DNA of 64,000 nucleotides from Streptomyces sp. NBC_00536 (lineage in GTDB: Bacteria > Actinomycetota > Actinomycetes > Streptomycetales > Streptomycetaceae): NCBI RefSeq assembly GCF_036346295.1, contig NZ_CP107819.1, positions 4,278,001-4,342,000 on the forward strand, read 5' to 3'. The notes under the pieces were generated by a model, which worked only from the letters and a program-made list of their open reading frames with translations, was not told the origin of the DNA and ran no database searches. Each line of letters begins with the position of its first letter. The stretch's first letter is position 1. Positions 24,440 through 33,303 of the stretch are shown here, piece by piece. The position numbers were made by a program, and so were the translations under genes.

Positions 24440-24523
24440 CGCGCCAGTTTTCCTGACGGATCGTCAATTGGGAAGCGCCCGCGGCATGGTTACCCGGCTC
24501 GCCCGGCGTGCCCGGTGGCCGGG

Positions 24524-25405
24524 CTACTCGCCGATCAGGCCCTGGCGCAGCTGGGCCAGGGTGCGCGTCAGCAGCCGGGAGACGTGCATCTGCGAGATGC
24601 CGACCTCTTCGCCGATCTGCGACTGGGTCATGTTGGCGAAGAAGCGCAGCATGATGATCTGCCGCTCCCGGGGCGGGAGTTTGGCGAGCAGCGGCTTGAG
24701 CGACTCGCGGTACTCGACGCCTTCGAGCGCGGTGTCCTCGTACCCGAGGCGGTCCGCGAGAGAGCCCTCGCCGCCCTCGTCCTCGGGAGAGGGCGAGTCC
24801 AGCGAGGAGGCGGTGTACGCGTTGCCGACGGCGAGGCCGTCGACGACGTCCTCCTCCGAGACCCCGAGTACGGCGGCCAGCTCGGGCACGGTCGGCGAGC
24901 GGTCCAGCTTCTGGGCCAGCTCGTCGCTCGCCTTGGTCAGCGCGAGCCGCAGCTCCTGGAGCCGGCGCGGGACGCGGACGGACCAGGAGGTGTCGCGGAA
25001 GAAGCGTTTGATCTCGCCCACGACGGTCGGCATCGCGAACGTCGGGAACTCCACGCCGCGTTCGCAGTCGAACCGGTCGATCGCCTTGATCAGGCCGATG
25101 GTGCCGACCTGGACGATGTCTTCCATCGGCTCGTTGCGGCTGCGGAAGCGGGCGGCCGCATAGCGGACCAGCGGCAGGTTCAGCTCGATCAGGGTGTCGC
25201 GTACGTACGCCCGGTCGGGACTGTCCGCGTCCAGTGCGGCGAGCCGGTGGAACAGGGAGCGGGAGAGGGTGCGGGTGTCATTGGGCGCCGTGGCCGTGGG
25301 CGTGGGCGCTGTGGGCGCTGGCGGGGCTTCCGTGCGGTCGGACACAGCCGGCGTCTCACTCTTGACGAGCGTGAGCACCTTGGAGCTGCCCTGTTCTACG
25401 GACAT
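24524..25405 (-). CDS. sigN: SigB/SigF-subfamily RNA polymerase sigma factor (SigN-like)
   Basis: A 293-residue group 3 sigma factor. Region 2 is at about 75-145 ([26 protein letters not shown]), region 3 at about 150-215, and region 4 at about 230-290 with the recognition helix in [19 protein letters not shown]. The N-terminal 50 residues are a Pro/Thr/Ala-rich tail. Sigma factors of this family act in stress response and aerial growth and are usually controlled by an anti-sigma factor, but none is next door. The N-terminus and its position directly after a sigF-type gene match my memory of S. coelicolor SigN; the subfamily call is firm and the specific name less so. Confidence 0.87.
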   Translation of the reverse strand: MSVEQGSSKVLTLVKSETPAVSDRTEAPPAPTAPTPTATAPNDTRTLSRSLFHRLAALDADSPDRAYVRDTLIELNLPLVRYAAARFRSRNEPMEDIVQVGTIGLIKAIDRFDCERGVEFPTFAMPTVVGEIKRFFRDTSWSVRVPRRLQELRLALTKASDELAQKLDRSPTVPELAAVLGVSEEDVVDGLAVGNAYTASSLDSPSPEDEGGEGSLADRLGYEDTALEGVEYRESLKPLLAKLPPRERQIIMLRFFANMTQSQIGEEVGISQMHVSRLLTRTLAQLRQGLIGE

Positions 25406-25659
25406 GCCACCCCCTTGGGATCGCGGACGGTCGCGGCGGGCGCGCCCGTCGGAGGAACGCAGCCTCCACCTGAATACCGGAGGCGGGGCTGCGGCAAACG
25501 CGGTTCCAGCAGAATGTCACATGTCGGCAACACGCTGTAGCGCCAAGTCGACATATAACTCCAGCGACAGAAGGGGTGTAGCCGGGCATGTCGGTAAAGC
25601 GTCCGGAGGCTTTCACCCGTTCCGGTTACGCCTCGATCCTGCTTGCGCTTCCATCCTGC

Positions 25660-26595
25660 TCACGCTTCGATCCTGTTCGCGGACCGCAGTCGCGCGAAGC
25701 TCCGGGCGAGCAGCCGGGAGACGTGCATCTGGGACACTCCCAGCTCCGCGCTGATCTGGGACTGTGTCAGGTTGCTGTAGTAGCGCAGGAGCAGGATCCG
25801 CTGCTCGCGCTCGGGCAGCTGGACGAGCAGGTGGCGGACGAGGTCGCGGTGCTCGACCCCGGTCAGCTCGGGGTCCTCGTAGCCGAGCCGGTCGAGCAGC
25901 CCCGGCATGCCGTCGCCCTCCTGGGCGGCTTCGAGCGAGGTCGCGTGGTACGAGCGGCCCGCCTCGATGCAGGACAGCACCTCGTCCTCGCCGATGCGCA
26001 GCCGCTCGGCGATCTCGGGGGTCGTGGGCATGCGTCCGTGGAGCGTGGTGAGGTCCTCGGTGGCCGCGTTGACCTGGACCCACAGCTCGTGGAGGCGGCG
26101 CGGTACGTGGACGGTGCGGACGTTGTCGCGGAAGTACCGTTTGATCTCGCCCACGACGGTCGGCATCGCGAACGTGGGGAACTGGACCCCGCGTTCCGGA
26201 TCGAACCGGTCGATCGCGTTGATGAGCCCGATCGTGCCCACCTGGACCACGTCCTCCATGGGCTCGTTGCGGCTGCGGAAGCGGGCGGCCGCGTACCGCA
26301 CGAGCGGGAGGTTCGCCTCGATGAGGGCCCCCCGGACCCGGCTGTGCTCGCTGGTGCCCGGTTCCAGGCCCTTGAGCCGCCCGAAGAGCACCTGGGTCAG
26401 GGCCCGGGTGTCGGCGCCGCGGGTGCTGGGGGCGCGCGGGGCGATGGTGACGGTGGCCGAGGTCACCGGGGTGGCCTCGGAGGTGGTCCCGGTGGTGGTC
26501 TCGGTGGTGGCGGCGACCGCGCCGGACGACGGTGGATCGCCCTGGACGTCCTGCTGGGGTGGCACCTGAGGCGCAGTACTGGCCGGCACGGTCAC
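25660..26595 (-). CDS. sigF: sporulation-type RNA polymerase sigma factor SigF
   Basis: A 311-residue group 3 sigma factor closely related to its neighbour: the region 2 stretch ending [20 protein letters not shown] is nearly the same in both, which implies an old tandem duplication. Regions 2, 3 and 4 lie at about 95-165, 170-235 and 250-305, with [20 protein letters not shown] as the recognition segment. The N-terminus (PASTAPQ and a Thr/Val-rich tail) matches my memory of S. coelicolor SigF, which acts late in spore maturation. The GTG start is one of two close candidates. A 254-base gap with no gene separates it from the sigN-like gene. Confidence 0.88.
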   Translation of the reverse strand: MTVPASTAPQVPPQQDVQGDPPSSGAVAATTETTTGTTSEATPVTSATVTIAPRAPSTRGADTRALTQVLFGRLKGLEPGTSEHSRVRGALIEANLPLVRYAAARFRSRNEPMEDVVQVGTIGLINAIDRFDPERGVQFPTFAMPTVVGEIKRYFRDNVRTVHVPRRLHELWVQVNAATEDLTTLHGRMPTTPEIAERLRIGEDEVLSCIEAGRSYHATSLEAAQEGDGMPGLLDRLGYEDPELTGVEHRDLVRHLLVQLPEREQRILLLRYYSNLTQSQISAELGVSQMHVSRLLARSFARLRSANRIEA

Positions 26596-26748
26596 GCCAC
26601 CCCTTCAGTCAAGTCAACCAATCAGTCAAAAGCGGTCATAGCATCACAAGACATGTGCACTGTGCGCAAGCACCGTATATCGCCGTGTTGAGGGCAAGTT
26701 GGGCATTTAGCGGGTATTCAGGGGCAATTTCAAATCGAACGGGAACGC

Positions 26749-26779
26749 AAAAAGCCCCCCACCCGTCGGAGTGGGGGGC
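26749..26779 (-). terminator. intrinsic terminator of the 53-residue membrane protein gene
   Basis: A nine-base GC stem (26754-26762 with 26771-26779), followed on the minus strand by five T residues (26749-26753). This is one of the few terminators here with a U-tract, and it insulates the sigF promoter region. Confidence 0.8.
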
Positions 26780-26811
26780 CGGAAGTCCGGAAGCCGCAGC
26801 AGCGTACGGGT

Positions 26812-26973
26812 TCAGCGCACCAGTTCGGTCATGAACGCGCCGATGCCCGAGGCGGCGTCCGAAATGCCTTGGAAGCCGATCTGAACGAATTCGGCGGCTT
26901 TGACCGGTTGAGTGATGATCACATAGAGCACGAAGACGACGAGTCCGCCCACGACGACCTTCTTGATGTCCAC
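26812..26973 (-). CDS. 53-residue membrane peptide upstream of sigF
   Basis: A short gene of 53 residues starting with GTG: MDIKKVVVGGLVVFVLYVII is a single transmembrane helix, followed by a soluble amphipathic stretch ending in GAFMTELVR. It has GGGGAGG about 11 bases upstream, an intrinsic terminator immediately downstream and a clear coding pattern, so I regard it as a real gene. No family name is known to me. Its location just upstream of sigF, in the same direction but insulated by the terminator, argues against simple co-transcription. Confidence 0.72.
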   Translation of the reverse strand: MDIKKVVVGGLVVFVLYVIITQPVKAAEFVQIGFQGISDAASGIGAFMTELVR

Positions 26974-27062
26974 GAGCGGGTTCGGCCTCCCCTGCCGGTC
27001 CTTGCAACGTCGAGTGAGTCTAACCGGTCAGGTTCGATCACTCACCTGTCCTTTAAGGACCA

Positions 27063-27209
27063 ATGACCCGACGGTCCGGGCCCTTTGCCGCTGCGGCGGT
27101 GGTGGCGGGAGGGGCAGTATTGGTGATGAGCCCACCGGTTCTGGCAGGAAATCGGTGGGTGAGGGACAGGACCTCACTGCGGGGTCCGAGCCGCAAGCTT
27201 CCCCCCTGA
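27063..27209 (+). CDS. candidate 48-residue exported peptide
   Basis: A short frame opening with a good signal-peptide pattern: Arg-rich start (MTRRSGPF), hydrophobic core AAAAVVAGGAVLVM and an Ala-type cleavage site at PVLAG. About 20 basic residues follow and then a stop. AAGGAC lies only three bases before the ATG, and a strong hairpin follows. It may be a small secreted peptide or the remnant of a longer secreted protein. It is divergent from the 53-residue membrane gene. Confidence 0.35.
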   Translation: MTRRSGPFAAAAVVAGGAVLVMSPPVLAGNRWVRDRTSLRGPSRKLPP

Positions 27210-27241
27210 CTGCGGCTCGGACTGGCAGGTTCCGTCCTCAT

Positions 27242-27280
27242 CGGGGGAAGTGACTTGTCCCCCCGATGTCACTTCCCCCG
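27242..27280. terminator. bidirectional hairpin
   Basis: A perfect 13-base stem (27242-27254 with 27268-27280) and a 13-base loop lie between the candidate 48-residue gene and the secreted 95-residue protein transcribed towards it. Confidence 0.6.
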
Positions 27281-27292
27281 TCCCCACCGTAT

Positions 27293-27320
27293 GAAGGTCC
27301 CGACCTCGGTCGGGGCCTTC
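27293..27320 (-). terminator. terminator of the secreted 95-residue protein gene
   Basis: Twelve-base arms (27293-27304 and 27309-27320, one G-T pair) with a tetraloop, 40 bases after the stop codon on the minus strand. Confidence 0.6.
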
Positions 27321-27360
27321 TGCGCGTTTGCGGTGGCTGCTGAGGGCGCCGGCCCCGGCC

Positions 27361-27648
27361 CTATTCGATGCCGGTGGCGAGGTTGGTCACCGGCGCCACC
27401 GTGTCCGTCAGGGGCGAGAGCTGGTCGGGGACGGTCATCAGCTGGTTGAGCTGGTTCAGGTCGTTGAGCTTCGCGCCGATCTCCTGGACCGACCCCGGGG
27501 TCGCGCCCGCGGGCATGCCGGGGGCGGCGACCGGCAGGTCCGGCAGGGTGATCGGGGCGGCCGAGGCGACGGGGGCGGTGGCGGCGGCGAAGCCCGCCGT
27601 GGCGCCCGCGAGGGCCAGGGCGGCGAGCATGCGCTGGGTCTTGGTCAT
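27361..27648 (-). CDS. small secreted protein, function unknown
   Basis: A 95-residue exported protein with a classical signal peptide (MTKTQRMLAALALAGATAGF, cleavage expected after ASA near residue 30). The mature part is short and rich in Asn, Leu, Gln and Pro, with NDLNQLNQLMTVPDQLSPLTD. It has no cysteines and no recognised domain. It is transcribed alone between two hairpins. Abundant small secreted proteins of this kind are common in streptomycetes, but I cannot assign it to a known family such as chaplins or rodlins. Confidence 0.77.
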   Translation of the reverse strand: MTKTQRMLAALALAGATAGFAAATAPVASAAPITLPDLPVAAPGMPAGATPGSVQEIGAKLNDLNQLNQLMTVPDQLSPLTDTVAPVTNLATGIE

Positions 27649-27747
27649 GCCGTGTCAACGGCCGAGCACCCGGCCGGTCACGCACGCCCCGCCCGCCACG
27701 GCCCCGGGCTCACCGGTGCGGAGTACGCGCGAAGCGTCCGCGGTACG

Positions 27748-27785
27748 CCGAGAGCCCCCGACCCTTGCGGGGCGGGGGCTCTCGG
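27748..27785 (-). terminator. terminator of tRNA-Ser(CGA)
   Basis: A perfect 13-base stem (27748-27760 with 27773-27785) seven bases beyond the tRNA 3' end on the minus strand. Confidence 0.78.
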
Positions 27786-27792
27786 ATCAGAG

Positions 27793-27879
27793 CGGTAGCG
27801 GTGGGATTTGAACCCACGGACAGCTTGCACCATCACACGCTTTCGAGGCGTGCTCCTTCGGCCGCTCGGACACGCTACC
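27793..27879 (-). tRNA. tRNA-Ser (anticodon CGA)
   Basis: An 87-base serine tRNA: acceptor stem GGTAGCG (27873-27879) paired with 27794-27800, long variable arm, anticodon CGA in the loop between the CACGC/GCGTG arms, and discriminator G. It reads TCG. Confidence 0.96.
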
Positions 27880-27954
27880 GAGAGAGAGCTTAGCCCAAGG
27901 TGGCCCGTGCTCTGAAATCGTGCTCCGAGATCGATGCTCCGAGATCGATGGGCG

Positions 27955-28500
27955 TCACAGGTTCCGGAAGAAGTCCGTCAGCTGCCGCGCGCACTCCTCT
28001 GCGAGCACGCCGGGGACCACCTCGGGCCGGTGGTTGAGCCTGCGGTCCCGTACGAGGTCCCAGAGCGACCCGGCGGCGCCCGCCTTCTCGTCGCTCGCGC
28101 CGTAGACGACGCGGGCGATCCGGGACTGTACGAGCGCGCCCGCGCACATCACGCACGGCTCCAGGGTCACCACGAGGGTGCACCCGGGCAGCCGCCATTC
28201 CCCGAGCCGCGCGGCGGCTCGGCGGATGGCGACCACTTCGGCGTGCGCGGTCGGATCGCCGGTCGCCTCGCGTTCGTTGTACCCGGTCGAGAGCACGCTC
28301 CCGTCCGGGCCGAGGACGACGGCGCCGACCGGTACGTCACCGGCCGGGACCGCCCGGGCGGCCTCCGACAGCGCCAGGCGCATGGAGGTCCGCCACGGGT
28401 CCCGGACCGGATCGGTCCCGGTGTTGGTGTCGGCGCCGGTATTGGTGTTGGTGTCGGGGTGGACAGGGGGGTCGGGGACGGGGTGGTGCGTGGAGCCCAC
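27955..28500 (-). CDS. tadA: tRNA(adenine34) deaminase TadA
   Basis: A 181-residue zinc deaminase that converts A34 to inosine in tRNA-Arg(ACG); that tRNA is also encoded in this window at 11575. The zinc and catalytic motifs are TAHAEVV and PCVMC. The GTG start overlaps the previous gene's TAG by one base (TAGTG). The first 38 residues are an unusual His/Pro/Thr/Asn tail with TNTNTG-type repeats encoded by short tandem DNA repeats; an internal ATG at [11 protein letters not shown] would give a more typical length, so the N-terminal tail is uncertain. Confidence 0.92.
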   Translation of the reverse strand: MGSTHHPVPDPPVHPDTNTNTGADTNTGTDPVRDPWRTSMRLALSEAARAVPAGDVPVGAVVLGPDGSVLSTGYNEREATGDPTAHAEVVAIRRAAARLGEWRLPGCTLVVTLEPCVMCAGALVQSRIARVVYGASDEKAGAAGSLWDLVRDRRLNHRPEVVPGVLAEECARQLTDFFRNL

Positions 28501-29057
28501 TAGCGAACGGCCTCCAGCACCTCGGTCGCGCCGAGCGATTCGGCGATCTGCGAGAGCGCGTCCCCGTCGAGGTCCAGCAGTTCCTTGTGGCCGACTCCGA
28601 GGTCGTCGAGGAGCCGGGGGTCGCCGAGCGGCCCCGCGGGCACCGGCTCGGCGCCGGCCCCTTCCTCGTCGTCCACGTCGTCCTCGGTGGAGGACCCTTG
28701 CTCAAAGACGGCGACCACGTCCTCTTCACCGTCCTCGGTGCCGTCGAGGTCCAGCTCGTCGAGTTCGTCTTCCTCCTCGTCGCTGCCGAGCAGCTCGTCG
28801 GTGAGCATCGAGCCGTAGGAGCTGCGGGAGGCCGCGGCGGCGTTCGAGACGAAGATCCGCGGGTCCTCCTCCCCGTCCACGCGGACGACGCCGAACCAGG
28901 CGTCCTCCTGCTCGATGAGGGCGACCACCGTGTCGTCGTCGACAGCGGTGGAACGGGCGAGATCGATCAGATCGGTCAGCGACTCGACGTTGTCGAGATC
29001 CGTGTCGCTCGCTTCCCACCCGTCTTCGGTGCGCGCGAGCAGTGCGGCGAAGTACAC
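28500..29057 (-). CDS. tRNA adenosine deaminase-associated protein
   Basis: A 185-residue acidic protein. The N-terminal half ([20 protein letters not shown] onward) is the conserved domain found next to tadA throughout actinobacteria. The middle contains a run of Asp/Glu (about 115-150), and the last 40 residues form a second small helical domain. The GTG at 29057 has GGGAGA six bases upstream and is preferred over an ATG seven codons earlier that has no ribosome-binding site. It is translationally coupled to tadA. The name reflects genomic context; no activity is established to my knowledge. Confidence 0.83.
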   Translation of the reverse strand: MYFAALLARTEDGWEASDTDLDNVESLTDLIDLARSTAVDDDTVVALIEQEDAWFGVVRVDGEEDPRIFVSNAAAASRSSYGSMLTDELLGSDEEEDELDELDLDGTEDGEEDVVAVFEQGSSTEDDVDDEEGAGAEPVPAGPLGDPRLLDDLGVGHKELLDLDGDALSQIAESLGATEVLEAVR

Positions 29058-29295
29058 CGTGACTCTCCCACTGGTCATAGGCGTGCCGGTTGGAGGTCCC
29101 CCCGGCCGGAGGTTGGGGTGGGACGGCCGTCGTGCTCGCCGCCTTGCCCCGCCCAATCGGCATCGTGGCAGAAACAGCGGCTTTGCGAGAGGTCTTCCGC
29201 GCTTGCGTCGTGCCGTGCCGTGTCGCCGGTGGGCTGCTCGGGGGGTGTCCGGGGGCCGGTCGGGGGCGTGCGGGAGGGGTGCCCGGGGTCGCGCG

Positions 29296-29335
29296 AGCGG
29301 CGTACGGGCGGGCGTGGCGGAGCCCGTACGCCGCT
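29296..29335 (-). terminator. terminator downstream of the 69-residue gene
   Basis: Perfect 14-base arms (29296-29309 and 29322-29335) within the 300-base gap between the 69-residue gene and the tadA operon. The rest of that gap (29058-29295) has no convincing gene and should contain the tadA operon promoter. Confidence 0.62.
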
Positions 29336-29357
29336 GCGGCACGGCTTCCGGCGCCGC

Positions 29358-29567
29358 TCACCAGCGGAACGTACGCATCCGCATCTGCTGGCGCATCCGG
29401 GCCGCGCGGGCACGCCGGGGCTGCACCCGGTCGCGCAGCTCGCGGGCCTCGTTGAGATCGCGCAGGAACTGCGCGCGTCGCGCCCTGCGCTGCGCGGCGC
29501 TCTCCTGCGGCTCCGGTATCGGTACCGGTGCTTCCCGGCCCTCTTCGGTCGGCTGAACGTCGGCCAT
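29358..29567 (-). CDS. conserved 69-residue basic protein
   Basis: A small, strongly basic, largely helical protein: [20 protein letters not shown] in the middle and [18 protein letters not shown] at the end. I recognise it as a short protein conserved next to upp/tadA in streptomycetes, with no known function. The basic composition suggests nucleic-acid or ribosome binding, which is inference. It diverges from upp, and its own hairpin follows it. Confidence 0.72.
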   Translation of the reverse strand: MADVQPTEEGREAPVPIPEPQESAAQRRARRAQFLRDLNEARELRDRVQPRRARAARMRQQMRMRTFRW

Positions 29568-29693
29568 CGGCCCTCACCCCGGCTGGTCCGGTCGTCCTCC
29601 TCCGCGTCGCGAAGCAGACCCCCCGCCACCCACCTTCCCCCGGACCCGCGCTTTGATGCCAGCGCGGAGGGCGGACGGGCCGGTCCGCCCGGT

Positions 29694-29705
29694 TACTGTG
29701 GAGTC
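29694..29705 (+). promoter_or_regulatory. -10 element immediately before upp
   Basis: TACTGT at 29694-29699 is only six bases from the upp ATG, so a transcript from it would be leaderless. GGAG at 29700-29703 lies too close to serve as a normal ribosome-binding site. Confidence 0.35.
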
Positions 29706-30341
29706 ATGCGGATTCATGTCGTCGACCACCCGCTGGTGGCGCACAAACTCACCACTCTGCGCGATCAGCGCACGGACTCCCCGACCTTCCGGCGGCTCGC
29801 CGACGAGCTGGTGACCCTGCTCGCCTACGAGGCCACGCGGGACGTCCGCACCGAGCAGAGCGACATCATCACTCCGGTCGGCCCGACGACGGGTGTCAAG
29901 CTCTCCTACCCGCGCCCCCTCGTGGTGCCGATCCTGCGCGCCGGTCTCGGCATGCTCGACGGCATGGTGCGGCTGCTGCCCACCGCCGAGGTCGGCTTCC
30001 TGGGCATGGTCCGCAACGAGGAGACCCTGGAGGCCTCCACGTACGCGACGCGCATGCCCGAGGACCTCTCCGGGCGCCAGGTCTACGTCGTGGACCCGAT
30101 GCTCGCCACCGGCGGCACGCTGGTCGCGGCGATCCAGGAACTGATCAAGCGGGGCGCCGACGACGTCACCGCCGTGGTGCTGCTGGCCGCGCCCGAGGGC
30201 GTCGAGGTCATGGAGCGCGAGCTGGCGGGCGCGCCGGTGACGGTCGTGACCGCCGCCGTGGACGAGCGCCTCAACGAGCACGGCTACATCGTGCCGGGCC
30301 TGGGCGACGCGGGCGACCGCATGTACGGCTCCGCCGAATAG
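29706..30341 (+). CDS. upp: uracil phosphoribosyltransferase
   Basis: A 211-residue pyrimidine salvage enzyme making UMP from uracil and PRPP. The PRPP loop is [18 protein letters not shown], the uracil-binding C-terminus is [16 protein letters not shown], and [11 protein letters not shown] is also conserved. Full length for the family. It is monocistronic: divergent from the small basic gene and closed by a 17-base hairpin. Confidence 0.95.
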   Translation: MRIHVVDHPLVAHKLTTLRDQRTDSPTFRRLADELVTLLAYEATRDVRTEQSDIITPVGPTTGVKLSYPRPLVVPILRAGLGMLDGMVRLLPTAEVGFLGMVRNEETLEASTYATRMPEDLSGRQVYVVDPMLATGGTLVAAIQELIKRGADDVTAVVLLAAPEGVEVMERELAGAPVTVVTAAVDERLNEHGYIVPGLGDAGDRMYGSAE

Positions 30342-30350
30342 AGGCATGAA

Positions 30351-30387
30351 CCGAACGGCCCCGGAGCGCAGCTCCGGGGCCGTTCGG
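30351..30387. terminator. bidirectional terminator between upp and the LytR_C gene
   Basis: A perfect 17-base stem (30351-30367 with 30371-30387) with a three-base loop, nine bases after upp and five bases beyond the stop of the convergent gene. Confidence 0.8.
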
Positions 30388-30391
30388 CGTT

Positions 30392-31078
30392 TCAGCAGGT
30401 CGCGGCGGGCGCGGGTTTGGGGTGGGCCAGGAGGGCCACCGTCTTGTCCGCGTCCTCCTTCTTCGTCAGCTCCTTGAAGGAGTCTCCGAGGATCAGGTCG
30501 ATGTCCGTGCCCTCGCGGGCGTCGGTCTGCGGGGTGGCGCCGGCCAGCTGCGCGCCGAGTACGGAGAAGGCGGCCTTGTCGGTCCTGGGCGAGCCCAGCA
30601 GTATCCCGGGTCCGGTGACCTTCTTCTCGAAGTCGGCGGGGGCGTTGCCGACGTGCCCGAGGAGGAAGCCGCGTTTCTTCAGTTCCTCGCCGACGGCCTT
30701 GGCCAGGCCCGCGCGCGGGGTGGCGTTGTAGACGTTGACGGTGATCTGGCCGGGCTGGGGCAGCGCGGCCGCCGGAGCGGCCTTGGGCGCACCGGCCGGT
30801 TCGCCCCGGGCGCCGCCCGCCGTGTCCTTGGCGGTCTTCGCGTTCGCGGCGGTCTTCGCGCAGTCCTTGGCGCCGGCGGCGGTGGGGCGTTTGCCGCTGT
30901 CGCCCCGGAAGACGTCGATGAGCTGCAGCGCTCCGTAGCCGAGCAGTGATAGCGCGACGACCGCGCCGAGCACGGCGAACACGATCCGACGTCGTCTCCG
31001 GGGGCGGCGCATGCGGGGGTACGCGGTCCCGGTGACGCGGTACTTTCCGCCCAGGCCGGGGGGAGTGAGCATGCTCAT
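30392..31078 (-). CDS. LytR C-terminal-domain membrane protein
   Basis: A 228-residue type II membrane protein. It has a basic cytoplasmic start, MRRPRRRRR at about 23-31, one helix (about 33-52), an Ala/Lys-rich linker, and a LytR_C domain (about 110-215; ITVNVYNATPRAGLAKAVGEELKKRGF). This domain is found at the end of some cell-wall LytR-CpsA-Psr ligases and as free proteins like this one; its ligand is unknown. No catalytic LCP domain is present. The following gene in the opposite orientation is upp; upstream lies the small conserved gene at 31193. Confidence 0.84.
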   Translation of the reverse strand: MSMLTPPGLGGKYRVTGTAYPRMRRPRRRRRIVFAVLGAVVALSLLGYGALQLIDVFRGDSGKRPTAAGAKDCAKTAANAKTAKDTAGGARGEPAGAPKAAPAAALPQPGQITVNVYNATPRAGLAKAVGEELKKRGFLLGHVGNAPADFEKKVTGPGILLGSPRTDKAAFSVLGAQLAGATPQTDAREGTDIDLILGDSFKELTKKEDADKTVALLAHPKPAPAATC

Positions 31079-31192
31079 GGGCGGCAGCGTAGTGCGGCCC
31101 GGTGACGATGCCTACTAAATGATCTGTTCATAGGCCAAGGCAGACCCGAAAGGCGCAATCCCGGGGATTCCCGGCGCGCGGTTCAGCGCGGT

Positions 31193-31489
31193 TCAGCCCA
31201 TTTCGAGGACGCGCGCGTGCAGCACCTGGCGCTGCTGGAGCGCGGCGCGCACGGCGCGGTGCAGCCCGTCCTCCAGGTACAGGTCGCCCTGCCACTTCAC
31301 GACGTGCGCGAAGAGGTCGCCGTAGAAGGTCGAGTCCTCGGCGAGCAGCGTTTCGAGGTCGAGCTGTCCCTTGGTGGTCACGAGCTGGTCGAGCCGGACC
31401 GGGCGCGGGGCTACGTCCGCCCACTGCCGGGTGGTTTCCCTGCCGTGGTCGGGGTACGGCCGCCCGCTTCCGATGCGCTTGAAGATCAC
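31193..31489 (-). CDS. conserved 98-residue protein (VapB-like annotation in relatives)
   Basis: A 98-residue soluble protein starting MIFKRIGSGRPYPDHGRE and containing VRLDQLVTTKGQLDLETLLAED and HVVKWQGDLYLEDGLHRAVRAAL. I recall near-identical proteins across Streptomyces, sometimes labelled VapB-family antitoxin. Nothing in the sequence shows a DNA-binding motif that I can name, and no toxin gene is adjacent, so I treat it as a conserved protein of unknown function. It is divergent from the HerA-like ATPase gene. Confidence 0.72.
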   Translation of the reverse strand: MIFKRIGSGRPYPDHGRETTRQWADVAPRPVRLDQLVTTKGQLDLETLLAEDSTFYGDLFAHVVKWQGDLYLEDGLHRAVRAALQQRQVLHARVLEMG

Positions 31490-31577
31490 ACGGAAAGCCT
31501 ACCGGTCAAGGGCCTGCGGGCGCAGCCTCGCCTGCTTGGTGCAAAAGTGGCGGATAGTGCTATTTCGGGAGTGATGC

Positions 31578-33185
31578 ATGAGCGAGAGCAGCCACGAGAG
31601 TGGCGAAACGACCGCCGCCGACGCCGCCGACGCCGCCGACCTGATCGTCGCCGGGTACGCCTTCACCGGACCGGCACTCGACCTGGGGGCGCTGCTCTGG
31701 GACGGGACCTGTCTGCCGGACCACCAGATCCGCATCCCGCTGTCCATGCTCAACCGTCACGGCCTGGTCGCGGGCGCGACCGGCACCGGCAAGACCAAGA
31801 CCCTCCAGCTGATCGCCGAACAGCTCTCGGCGAACGGCGTGCCCGTCTTCCTCGCCGACATCAAAGGGGACGTCTCCGGCATCTCGGCCCCCGGAGTGCC
31901 CGGTGAGAAGGTCCAGGAGCGGGCCCGGGACGTCGCCCAGGACTGGCGGGCGACCGGCCACCCCAGCGAGTTCTATTCGCTGGGCGGCATCGGCCCCGGA
32001 ATTCCGGTCCGGGCGACGGTGACCAGTTTCGGTCCGGTGCTGATGTCGAAGGTGCTCCAGCTCAACCAGACGCAGGAACAGTCGCTCGGCCTCATCTTCC
32101 ATTACGCGGATTCCAAGGGCCTGGAACTCATCGACCTCAAGGACCTGCGGGCCACCGTCGCCTTCCTCGTCTCCGACAAGGGCAAACCCGAGCTGAAGGG
32201 AATCGGCGGCCTCTCGACGGTCACCGCCGGGGTGATCCTGCGCGCGCTGACGGCGTTCGAGCAGCAGGGCGCCACGGAGTTCTTCGGCGAGCCGGAATTC
32301 GACACCAGCGAATTCCTCCGTACGGCCGCGGACGGGCGGGGAACGGTCTCCGTCCTGGAGCTGCCCGCGGTCCAGGACAAACCGCAGCTCTTCTCCACCT
32401 TCCTCATGTGGCTGCTCGCGGACCTCTTCAACGACCTGCCGGAGGTCGGCGACCTGGAGCAGCCCAAACTCGTCTTCTTCTTCGACGAGGCGCACCTGCT
32501 CTTCAACGGCGCCTCGAAGGCGTTCCTCGATTCCATCACCCAGACGGTCCGGCTCATCCGTTCGAAGGGCGTCGGGATCTTCTTCGTGACCCAGACGCCG
32601 AAAGACGTGCCGGCCGATGTCCTCGCGCAGCTCGGCAACCGGGTCCAGCACGCGCTGCGCGCCTTCACCCCGGACGACGCGAAGGCGCTCAAGGCGACGG
32701 TGAAGACGTTCCCCAATTCGGAGTACGACCTGGAGGAACTGCTCACCCAGCTGGGCACGGGCGAGGCCGTCATCACCGTGCTCAGCGAGAAGGGCGCGCC
32801 CACCCCGGTGGCCGCCACCCGGCTGCGCGCCCCGCAGTCGCTGATGGGGCCGATCGACGGGGCCGCCCTGGACCAGGCGGTCAAGGCCTCGCTGCTCTAC
32901 TCGCGCTACGCCGAGCCCGTCGACCGCGAATCGGCGTACGAGAAGATCAGCGCCGACCAGGCGGCGGCGGAGGCCGAGGCGGAGGCGGCGGCCGCGGCGG
33001 CGGAGGCCGAGAAGCAGGCGAAGGAGGCCGAGAAGGCGGCGCGCAGCGCCCCGAAGCCGGATCCCTCGCTGGCCGAACAGGTGGTGGGGAGCGGGCTGTT
33101 CCGCTCGCTGGCCCGCTCGATCGGCACCCAGCTGGGCCGGGAGATCTCCCGCTCCCTCTTCGGCACGGCCAAGCGCCGCCGCTGA
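31578..33185 (+). CDS. HerA-like (DUF853) helicase/ATPase
   Basis: A 535-residue P-loop ATPase of the HerA/FtsK-like DUF853 family. Walker A is GATGTGKT at 66-73, Walker B is KLVFFFDEAHLL near 298, and the sensor region IFFVTQTPKDVPADVLAQLGNRVQHALRAF follows. The C-terminal third has a long Ala/Glu-rich coiled coil (about 455-490) and a final basic segment ending AKRRR. Family members are hexameric motors; unlike archaeal HerA, no NurA nuclease gene is adjacent. The gene is monocistronic. Confidence 0.88.
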   Translation: MSESSHESGETTAADAADAADLIVAGYAFTGPALDLGALLWDGTCLPDHQIRIPLSMLNRHGLVAGATGTGKTKTLQLIAEQLSANGVPVFLADIKGDVSGISAPGVPGEKVQERARDVAQDWRATGHPSEFYSLGGIGPGIPVRATVTSFGPVLMSKVLQLNQTQEQSLGLIFHYADSKGLELIDLKDLRATVAFLVSDKGKPELKGIGGLSTVTAGVILRALTAFEQQGATEFFGEPEFDTSEFLRTAADGRGTVSVLELPAVQDKPQLFSTFLMWLLADLFNDLPEVGDLEQPKLVFFFDEAHLLFNGASKAFLDSITQTVRLIRSKGVGIFFVTQTPKDVPADVLAQLGNRVQHALRAFTPDDAKALKATVKTFPNSEYDLEELLTQLGTGEAVITVLSEKGAPTPVAATRLRAPQSLMGPIDGAALDQAVKASLLYSRYAEPVDRESAYEKISADQAAAEAEAEAAAAAAEAEKQAKEAEKAARSAPKPDPSLAEQVVGSGLFRSLARSIGTQLGREISRSLFGTAKRRR

Positions 33186-33303
33186 GGGAGGACCCCGTGG
33201 AGGACCCCGTGAAGGATGACAAGGACGGCCTCGCGGAGGTCATCCAGGGGGAATCGAGCCATCCGGGTGACGCCCCCGTAGCGGACGCTGAGAGACTCCT
33301 GGG

